From: Fragilaria crotonensis
Taxonomy: Eukaryota; Bacillariophyta; Fragilariophyceae; Fragilariales; Fragilariaceae
Length of the DNA: 31,706 nucleotides
Reading direction: 5' to 3'
Assembly: GCA_022925895.1 (NCBI GenBank)
Contig: JAKSYS010000708.1
Location: 1-31,706, forward strand
The notes beneath the pieces were generated by a model. That model did not search any database. It was not told the origin of the DNA and saw nothing but the letters and a program-made list of their open reading frames with translations. Every line of letters starts with the position of its first letter. Within the stretch, counting starts at the first letter, position 1. The position numbers and the translations under genes were made by a program. Positions 20,178 through 28,736 of this stretch are shown piece after piece.

Positions 20178-23100
20178 TTAATACATAATGTGGCGACATA
20201 GTGCTCGACGACGGTCTGCAGTGAGTACCTTCGTAAATAGGTCGGCCAAGTTAGTCATGCCGTCCTCTTTTCCCACACGTATGATCTTCGCGGCAACAGC
20301 CTCGCGTACTGCATGATAATTGATTGCATTGTGCTTCTTTGCAAGCATTGATTCGGGAATAGTTGTGTTTTTCACGACACCGTTATTGTCGCAGAATATA
20401 TTGGCCGGACCATCAATTGGCACGCCAAACATTCGGAGCTTATATCGCAACGCGACAAGCATGTCCTTCGCAGCTCGAAGCGCGACAAATTCACTCCCAA
20501 AACTGGAGGATTCAACGGTATTTTGCCGTTTCGAAAACCAAATGATCGGCGCATTCTGAACGTAAATGATAATCCCAGTATGCGATCTTCGAGTAATAAC
20601 ATTTCCTGCGTGATTCGCATCAACAAAACATGATATATTCACACATTTACCTTTTGGTTCTGGCATGTTCGGGGGTAGTTCCTCACATACGTCCCCGTAA
20701 AAATCTCGCCAATCGGCATCAGAGTTGAACACACGTTCATCGATATCAGGGTTTTCGGATCGAAAACAATTCGAGCTCCATTCTCATGCTTCTTCAAGTA
20801 TGCGAAGATGTGGTATAATGCCTCAAGGTGACCGCGCCGTGGCAGTGCCTGATGTTGGGACAATTGCGATACTTCGACAAATATGTCGAGGCGTCCGAGT
20901 TCAATTGCCCATCGCAGTATTCCAATTAATTGAAGGAAACGCGACCCCATTTCGTCACTAAGTTCAGGAGTTACATCCAGCTCGGGTTTATAGCCGCTGG
21001 GAATGGATTCCTCGCCGTTGACTTCAACTTCGCTTCCGGATCGTCTTCTGCAATTAATGCTTCGACAACTTTGATGGCGTTCTTGACATAAGTCTTACTG
21101 CCCATGGCCCATTCCACTTTACCATTCGGCAATTGGACCTTCTCCATATTGGCTCCAAGATATATATCGGGCTCATGGACACTTTCCGGTTTGAGCTCGT
21201 ACAATTTGCCCAATTCGTCCATAGTTTGTTTTGGTTCCTTCGCGAATATCAGGATGTCATCAACGTATACCAGCACCATATCATAGTGCGTTCCGGCACT
21301 CGAATCCATACATCTGGATCTGCCTGTGTTGATGTAAAGTTCATATGACACAGCGTTGCCGCCAAGTCCGCACGCCAGGCAGCGCCTGATGATTTGAGTC
21401 CATATAGGGCACGCGTTACAATCAAGACTTTACCGCGGTCTTCGCCAGTTTCAATGCCGCCTTCAAACCAAATCTTCTCACGGCACGATGCGTTTAAGTA
21501 TGCATTAGTTACATCCCCCGCCAGCACGTCGAGGTCGTTCAGACCAGCAATCAGAAACGCCAGGCGTACACTGTCGCGCGATACCACGCTCGAGTAAGTT
21601 ATTGATCCTGGCGTGTCGGTCGTGTGCCCTCCGGCAACAAATCTTGCCTTTCGGGTGAAATCCATTTTGACGTCGAATATCACATGACATCGAATTTCTT
21701 GAAAACCAATCATCGATGGCTCCTTTCCGCTTCGTGCTTGCGCGGGTGATATCCGTCAGCGCTTTTCCACGCGACTTTCACCTTTGTCATCTCCTTTCCT
21801 AGTGCCTTGCGCCAGAAGTCGGTTCCAGTCTCTTCGTCAATCGTCAGGGCTTCTTCGACTGTCTTTGGCACACGTATGCCGAATTTGTGGGTCGTACGCC
21901 AATAGCGTTTGACCTTCGCAACAATGCGATTTCGCTTCCGCAGAACCGTATGTACCCACCAGTTAAACGCTGGCTCATTGGCAATTTTGTTTGCCACTGC
22001 ATGTTCTGCAACTTGAACAGGATAGGCGTCTTTTAAATCCTTCAATGGTAGCCAGTCCGAAGACCCGTCCTTCCACGAGACCAAAGGGACCAGCCTCGGG
22101 TTGTCGGTTTCGGGATACGATTCCCATTACGACTTGTGGTGAAACCATCTGCGATTTGAATCGCCGAGTTGTCAGACCTGTGGTCAGTGATCTCGCTCAA
22201 TAATTGATACTGATTTCCTTCAGAGTCAACCTGTGCATACATGCACTCTGCAATCACATTTGCGAAGTAGTTCTCAGTGGATCCATCGGTGAACTCCACA
22301 ACGTATTCTCGGGTATCGAACAGGGGGTTGGAATGTGCACGACCAATCGGTTCGCCAGAGGTACCCTTTGCACGTTTGACCACACGGCCTTTGCGTTCGC
22401 TGCCGGTACCGACATCGAATATTAGTTCTGCATTCAAATACTTGTCAATTACGTCGTCGTTGATGTCGTCGGCATCCAACGTGTCAGGGGTATCCATATC
22501 ACCATAATCTTCATCGGTGCGTACGGTGCCACTCGGCACCTCATCAAACTCGTCTTGGATATAAAATCCGTCAGCTGCATTAACCATAAAGTTCTGATCT
22601 GACAGACGCTCGTCAACTGCGCGGTCGAAACTCTCGATTTCGGTTTTGACGTCATTGTTCAGGTAGTCGTCACGTACGACATGTTGTACCGTAGTTCGGG
22701 CAATTACATTGCCGGATTCAAGTAGTAGCCAATAGCATAGATCGCTCCCGACCCGGTGGGCAACACCAAGCCATCGCGCGAGACGTCGCCCGCTGCCGTC
22801 GATTTCGATTTTCTTCTGGTCATAGTACCATACGCGATCGTAAAACTCAAAGTCGATCCACTCGGATATGTCTGGTGTCTCACCGGTGACAATCTCAATC
22901 CCGGTGCGCAGTTGTTGGCCACGAGGAATTCTGTTTAGAATGTTAGTCTCATAGACCAGACCATAATCCCACAGACGAGGTGGGACTTTCCGCTTGAGCA
23001 TGCGATTCCTCCATCGCTTCTTGAGCTCGCCGATTTCTCTCTCGGCCGCGTAATTCTGATTCGATCGTCCAACCTCAGATCGCTTTAACCTGATCTTCAA

Positions 23101-24180
23101 ACGATTTACCTCCTTCATAAAGTCAGTCTTAGGACCAACAATTTCAGGAGCTCCATCAGACAATAAGGAGTCAGGAATGCCAACATCGTCGGCAAATTCG
23201 GTCAACGCCCGAGCGACTTTCGATTTCGAATCGAGAGGATGGACCGTGGTGAACGATCCGTTAGTGAATACTTGCGCGCACGTGTTACCCTGGATTGATA
23301 TGACCTTCGAGAATAAGGTATCAGTGAACCAGTCCCCGTTTAGGCGTCGCCGGTTCAGGTGTAAGTGATCAACACGATATCTTCGATGCAACGGGTGAAC
23401 CGCCGTTCTTACCCCGCGCTGGGTAGTTACCTGAAGGGTTCGCTTGGCCGTCTCGAGGCCAATATTCCATTGCGACTTAGATTCTCAAAGGTTACAGTCG
23501 AGTGTCGTTCGCTCGTGATCGTTGCGCTTATCCCACCGTGCGTCCCCGTAAGCGCAGAGGACACGAGAATAGCATTCGCATACAAAGAAGACACGCAACG
23601 CGGGTCAGAGTGGGAAGATCGCCGTCGGGGTGCAGTCGAATGGGACCATATATCCCGTCCAGCGGTCGATATACAGTCGACGGCACGCGCTGGATTCCGA
23701 CGCGGTGCAGACATGTGCATGTCCGCGGGATTCCAAGTCGGCGAAGTAATTTCGACAATCGGTAGATTCGACATTTCCCAATCAGTGGGGACGCGTGACT
23801 CGAATGAAAGATTCGGTCCCGAAACGGTAAGGGAATAAAAATGGAATCCAAATCAAGGCCAATCGGTCGGTGCGGATCCCATGGATCATCACAAACGCCG
23901 TAGCCATGGGCTCGGATCTGATGGGGGTTGATTAAGGAGCAGTGTAAATCACTGCCAAACCACAGCACTTGGTCAGCGACCAGGACGACAGAGTCGCCGG
24001 TTGTGGGACACGTGTACGTCGTAGCACACTTCGCAATCGGGACATCTGGCTTCGGTTGATACTCCGCAGAAAGGGAGAAACATTGCAGTACTCGCCCGAA
24101 AGTTCGAGCAAACGCCAATTCGGTCCAGCACACGTGGTGTCAGCGTGGTTATCGATCTCATTGATGGCAATGTTGCCAGG
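20178..24180 (-). pseudogene. Element D pol: protease, integrase, RT, RNase H
   Basis: Protease opens with EIDNHADTTCAGPNWRLLEL at about 24159-24100 and continues with WFGSDLHCSLINPHQIRAHG. Integrase starts before 23391 (HRRYRVDHLHLNRRRLNG) and shows D (FTDTLFSK), D (SDGAPEIVG) and E (NYAAEREIGELKKRW). It is followed by an open linker to 22042, which is 449 codons without a break. RT continues in new frames from 22084 and 21713: HVIFDVKMDFTRKARFVAGG, ALYGLKSSGAAWRADLA, then catalytic YVDD at 21256-21267. RNase H (FVDANHAGNVITRRSHTG, SFGSEFVAL, end LADLFTKVL) runs to stop 20178. About six frame changes interrupt it as sequenced; every domain is represented. Confidence 0.88.
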
Positions 24181-24276
24181 GTTGGTTCATTGGGCTTATG
24201 GTGTGTGGGGCCCGTGCGCCTTGCGCGAAATTAACGCGTGTGCCTGCGCCTGACGTGCACCACTGGCCTCTGCGAG

Positions 24277-25818
24277 TCAGGTGTTGTACGCGCCGCGACC
24301 GAAGCTACGACCGTTTTGGGAGCCACGCTCCGTTATGTCGGACACAACCGACTGGTCAGCCGGCGCACTAGATGTATTCGTCGTCTCGTTGGAGTTCGGG
24401 TTCGCTGCAGATACACTGCTAGTCGTTCGATTTGTATTGCTCCCTTGGTAACTCTGGTCGCCTCTTCCGCGGCCACCACGGCCGCCTTCTCGCAACTGTA
24501 TGACGTAGGAGCGCATAGAGCCAAGACGCTCCCATTCATCGGAAGTGAAATTCCGGTGAGGGTCAGTGATATCGACGTTATTCGCATATGTTCTGCGTTC
24601 GTTGCCACGCCCGCGTCCGCGACCGTCTCGTCCCCGTCCGTTGCTGCGACCACCGCGTTGGCCACTACGACCGCCGCCTTGACGGGCCCTGCCACGGCCG
24701 CCACGCTGATCATTGGATCCCATTGCGCTGACATATCGGCGTTTGTTGCCCGAGTGGCGGTTGGCATAATCCAACTGGGCTGCGGCATGAATGCTCGAAA
24801 TTAGTCCAGACAAGAACTCAACGGCCTTATCGAAGTTGGCGCGATAGTTCTGATAGACGTTGACCTTTGCAGACGTGATACTTGCGTCCGTAGAACGGAT
24901 ACCAAAGCATCTTGTCGACCATCTGCTTCTCAGTTAATTCCTCGCTCTTATCTTTTGACAATACATGGAAGTTCTCCTTGAGCTTCGTGACGAATTTCTC
25001 AAACGGAACACCTTCTCGTCCTTATAATGCAAGCGAGAGATTTCCTCTTTAGCTTTTTCAACACGTTTGTTTAACTCTCCCGTGCCATCGTAATGCGCAA
25101 CAAGCGCCAACCATGCTCTTCTGCCATTCGCAGTGCGATCGTAACTTTGGATCCATGTCCAAGCATCGGACTTAATACAAGCCGATTTCAGTATCTGGAA
25201 TACCAGTTTGTTGTCACGCTTGAAGTTTTCGCCTTCTAGTGGCATCTGGAAGCGCCTCATCTCATCATCGTCGAGAAACAACTCGTCGGTGTAATCCCAT
25301 TCAGGGCGTACGACATAGTCGATTGGGACCTTCGCGGCCCCCATGATTGCGCTTAGCTTGTTCACAAAGCCGATCTGCCAGTTATCCCAACCAGCATCGG
25401 TCTGGCACTTGCCGGGTCAATTATGTCGATGTCAACCTTATCAAGGTTGTGGTCAGATTCCTTTCTCGCCATTGCTGCCAACATGACTTCTCGAGTCCAC
25501 ATCTCAGGCTGTGCCTGTAGGCCACGTTTGTCGTGGTCTTTCACCCAATAGACTAAGGCCTGAAGCCTTTTGATTTGCATCGTTCAAGGATTACTCTCCC
25601 GGTAGCAGTTGGCCTTGAGGCCATTCGTTTAGCCATCTCCGAAACATCAGGTCGCCGTTCATGGAGGCAAACGCTTCCATGGAGTCGAGTCCCTCAATAT
25701 TAATGAAAGTTTCGCGATTAGCAGCATTTGCAATACCACAAATGGTAAGTACTTCATGAACAGGGTTTGGTGGTTCGGGTTCAGCAACAGCTGCGGCGAC
25801 AACGGGTTCAGCATCCAT
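24277..25818 (-). pseudogene. Element D gag with RG-rich tail (frameshifted)
   Basis: Begins at ATG 25818 (MDAEPVVAAAVAEPEPPNPV). Conserved blocks follow in several frames: MQIKRLQALVYWVKDHDKRG (25580), NKLSAIMGAAKVPIDYVVRP (25362), NGRRAWLALVAHYDGTGELN (about 25120), PFEKFVTKLKENFHVLSKDK (about 25005), then from 24813 SIHAAAQLDYANRHSGNKRR. The tail is a long Arg-Gly-rich tract (about 24735-24440) with no Cys-His knuckle, ending GRGAYNT-stop at 24277. The RG tract probably replaces the zinc knuckle as RNA-binding domain (inference). In the same frame pol resumes after TGA, TAA and TGA stops between 24277 and 24180. Confidence 0.8.
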
Positions 25819-25959
25819 CTGCGTATGAATATCATTCGAGTTAGCACCTAGGTGTACATTGCGTTTGTCTTCCGGGCCGTACCACTATGGGTAGGTTGTG
25901 AGGCGGGTCACATTCCGGTCGGTACAGGGTGATCAGTCCTGACCTCATCGTGCGGTGCC

Positions 25960-26271
25960 TCACGGGGCCAACGGCCAATTATAGAACGTGGGCAAACGGT
26001 ACCGATCGCTGACGCCCGCCATGTGGCCAAACAAGTTACGAACAGCGTATATCGAGTACCTCAAGTACATGTCGAGGAGCAAAGTATATCGAGTACCATA
26101 AGGTACGTAACGGAGTAAAAGATACGCTTCTACGAATTCCGCTGTAGGCCGTGGTATAAATATTTTCGGTAATCCTCGAAAGTGCAACGAATTCGCAAGA
26201 ATGTCAAGGTACGAAATTGGCAATGCCCATGAGAATTGTACCCGCCGCTTCCGTCTCACCCGTTCGTTCAA
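25960..26271 (-). other. Open frame of 103 codons in the 5' leader of element D
   Basis: The leader between the 5' LTR and gag is about 490 nt, long for Copia. It contains an ATG frame starting MNERVRRKRRVQFSWALPIS, 36 nt after the LTR, ending NWPLAP-stop. GTATATCGAGTACC occurs twice, at about 26046 and 26089. No family is recognised. It may be a chance frame, a small upstream frame that affects gag translation, or packaging-signal sequence. Confidence 0.3.
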
Positions 26272-26307
26272 ATCCTTTCTTTCACCCTCCAGTTGGGTCT
26301 GATAAAC

Positions 26308-26484
26308 CGTTCAAATGTGTACGTAACGGCCGACTCTTACCTTAGAGAAGACGAGATAAACGATAAAGTAGTAACACAAGAAGCGTACAAAAGTAGTAAA
26401 CGATAAACTTGTGTATACGTCTGCTCTTGTCTCTGATTACTACTGTACTAGCGGTTTCCGTACTGTATCGTCCGTATTCAAACG
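26308..26484 (-). repeat. Element D 5' LTR
   Basis: Matches 19841-20017 with one substitution. Adjacent - strand bases GTTTATCAGACCC share TATCAGA with the common TGGTATCAGAG primer site for the 3' end of initiator tRNA-Met, but the match is weak. Confidence 0.92.
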
Positions 26485-26488
26485 GTAG
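26485..26488. repeat. Target-site duplication of element D, right copy
   Basis: GTAG directly after the ATTCAAACG end of the right LTR, matching 19837-19840. Confidence 0.55.
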
Positions 26489-26612
26489 AATTTGCCGTCG
26501 ACGTTTCAGAGCTCAATGGTTTACTCGAGGTAAGCAGTAGAAGCAGTATGATACATACCAGTAGCAATGAGTATTGACGATGAGTTTGATGTGTTCCAAT
26601 GTTCCAATTCAT
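26489..26612 (-). pseudogene. 5' part of a secreted-protein gene, cut by element D
   Basis: An ATG at 26612 opens MNWNIGTHQTHRQ, then YSLLLVCIILLLLTSS, a hydrophobic core with small residues after it, i.e. a typical signal peptide. It continues KPLSSETSTANS to the element D border. When element D and one GTAG are taken out, the frame continues without a break at 19840 as TYENVEVCIICTKHMKAHLR and stops near 19659. The downstream remnant ends like the BspA-type surface protein, so this was probably a secreted BspA-like paralogue. The promoter would lie in 26613-26790, shared with the divergent + strand gene. Confidence 0.6.
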
Positions 26613-26791
26613 CAACCTAACAAAACCGCAAGTTTACTCACTCACACCTTTTCATTCATAATTGTCTTATTAGAGTTCAAAATGTTTTGAGTGATTTAAG
26701 CAGTGGAAAAGATGTTGGCTCTTCAACACTGGTAATTCGATGTGGATTCATGTAGATTCGTCTTGAAGCAACGTTTCAACGGCGTCTGTGG

Positions 26792-27765
26792 AACATGTGG
26801 TTGCCAGCCGAGACTTGGGTAGAAGTACTTGAAAAGTCCACCCTTATTGATCCGACATTGATGTCATCAACAATAAGTGTTGGGACATTTAATTCGAGGG
26901 GGCTGGTGCCACTACGAGGACGATACTCATTTCATGTGGTACAACTCGGATAATCGTCGTGACACATTTGAAATTTATGTGAATGAAATGCCCGAAGTCA
27001 TTCCGGTCCGTCCACAAATTACGCATCCTCGTGAGCTCTCTGATCCAGATGGGACTATTCTGTCCAAATTTGTGTTTTTCGATGAAGTCGCAAACGAAGA
27101 GTATACCGAATACATTGAACCACTTGTGTCGCATTTACGATTCCCCCTGGCGGGTGCAAGCCCAAATTGCCACTCTTGCCGGAACTTACCGTTGGCGTCT
27201 TGAGTCCGGGCTTTTTGGATCGCACCAATCTTCGCAAGATCATTTATGATTACGGATCGTCTGATTGGGGACGAGTCCACTTTATTCTGAAGGAATGGGG
27301 ACTGTACAATACCGAGTTCTCGGAAATTATTTCCTATTCGACGTACAAGGCAGGACAGGAAGCTGAGGATTTGTTCCCAAAGACGGTGCCACGAAGGGAG
27401 AGGGGTCGTGTCTTTCGAGAATACTTGGAACTTGCGGACGCCCCAACAGATGATCGATCCAAGGTCTTCTGTCATCCCTGACAAGATCACAGAAGAGGCT
27501 GTAGTGAACGATTACATCATCTTGAAACTGGACACTGGGAATGCCGCATTCAAAGAGAAGCTCGTCCAATACATTATCGAACATGCAGACGATCTGCATA
27601 TTGATGAATTGCTGTGGGTACAGAACAATCCAGATAACTACAGTTTGCAAAAGTACATGAAAGCATGCGTCCTCCGAGGATATGTCCAGCACCAAATTGG
27701 GCGATACCTATCGCAGCTTGCAAGCTCTTCGTTACAAGGGCATTCGAGCGCATGCGTGGAACTGA
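26792..27765 (+). pseudogene. FkbM/SAM-methyltransferase-like diatom protein, frameshifted
   Basis: Blocks in order: MWLPAETWVEVLEKSTLIDP (26792), DTFEIYVNEMPEVIPVRPQI (about 26967), EEYTEYIEPLVSHLRFPLAG (about 27097), then a new frame KIIYDYGSSDWGRVHFILKE (about 27237) and TEFSEIISYSTYKAGQEAED. Another change gives DYIILKLDTGNAAFKEKLVQ (about 27510) and IDELLWVQNNPDN, and the end reads YRSLQALRYKGIRAHAWN-stop at 27765. The pattern (YDYGSS, then VxxKLDxxxxAxK, then IDELxW) resembles FkbM-type methyltransferases common in diatoms. The donor-binding glycine motif is not clear. Three or four frame changes are present. Known-family assignment is from memory and moderate at best. Confidence 0.45.
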
Positions 27766-28304
27766 GACGCTTGTGGCTGAGCAGCAACTTCTGTAGAATG
27801 GTGCAATGACATAGGACTACCACTTTTCGGGAGTTTTTGTCGCAATCACCAAATAGAAACGTATTATTTCTTGCTCTTTTATGCTATCAATTCTCAGAGT
27901 CCTTCCGAGCGACGTCAACCATTCGACATCGTCAAGTAATTCATGACGTGTCAATGAATTTCTCCTTGTTAGCAAATTTCATTCACATCAGTTATCGGGA
28001 AGGCAGCCACTCATTTTCGCGCGTCTTCTGGAATTCATTATGCTATCGGGGAGAGCATCTTCACGACTTCAACTCTTTCAGGAGCCACAACGAGTGGGGA
28101 TTATGATGACAATCAGAACATCAAAAGGCAAAAGCCCTTTCTATTGTAACCCCTTTTTGGTTAGGCAACCGAGTGGCAAGAATTATGCTACTTAACAGGT
28201 GTAAGTCCCAGGCACATACGATAAGAGGATCGAAAGGTGTAGGATGTTCGTTGACTTGTTACATTGCACGACTATTTGATGTGATGTACTGCTCTATGTT
28301 TTTT
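27766..28304. other. Intergenic stretch, no gene recognised
   Basis: AT-richer sequence with only short frames (one of 89 codons at 27837-28106 with no recognisable motif). It separates the 3' end of the + strand gene from the downstream flank of the - strand BspA-like gene. The two genes converge here. Confidence 0.5.
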
Positions 28305-28736
28305 CATGACGGACCATCCTGACATAACAAGTTCCTCAATTCTTGTCCGACGGACATGATCAAAATGACAATGTCCTTCAAGAAGGCTTGACAATCACCT
28401 CGGTTGTCTCACATTTTCAATGAATCAACATCAAGTCAATTGTCAAACAGTCGTATCGCTTGTTGTCACTGTACGTACGCTTATTTGACAATCTTGACAA
28501 GGATGAGAATGAATCGGCACTAAACCTCTTCATCTTCCGTCTCATACATGAGATAAGTGGCGCGTTGGTGCCAAACTAGTCAATCATAACGCTCTATAAA
28601 AATAAACTCCATCGTCGATATGACACTTATGGCTACGGGTTCCAAATTGTAAGCAATAAACCTAGGGGACGATTACAAACCACACACGACACGAACAACC
28701 ATCAACAAGGAACCATCACACACATCAAGCGAACCA
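28305..28736 (-). repeat. Downstream flank of the BspA-like gene, duplicated at 19196
   Basis: About 430 bp directly after the stop codon. It is alignable with 19196-19566, so the duplicated unit covered gene end plus 3' flank. It likely includes the 3' UTR; AATAAA and related signals on the - strand were not convincingly placed. Confidence 0.75.

Larger units (their letters stand above)
19841..26484 (-). mobile_element. Copia LTR retrotransposon D
   Basis: Two direct LTRs of 177 bp, with one substitution between them, flank a - strand gag-pol of about 6.3 kb. Pol order is protease (DNHADT), integrase, RT (YVDD), RNase H, hence Copia. It has an RG-rich gag tail instead of a zinc knuckle and a long 5' leader. 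It matches fossil element A block by block, so the two belong to one lineage of very different age. Several frameshifts, and stops between gag and protease, interrupt the coding part as sequenced. It sits inside a host gene (26489-26612 with 19567-19840). Confidence 0.92.

Noticed and set aside
24238-24804. A 188-codon + strand frame rich in Ala and Thr
   Set aside because: It is the antisense of the RG-rich tail of element D gag; the composition follows from the complementary strand.
19841-26484. Element D as a DNA transposon, because its repeats start CGTT and end AACG
   Set aside because: The repeats are direct and 177 bp long with gag-pol between them. The short inverted ends are ordinary for LTRs.
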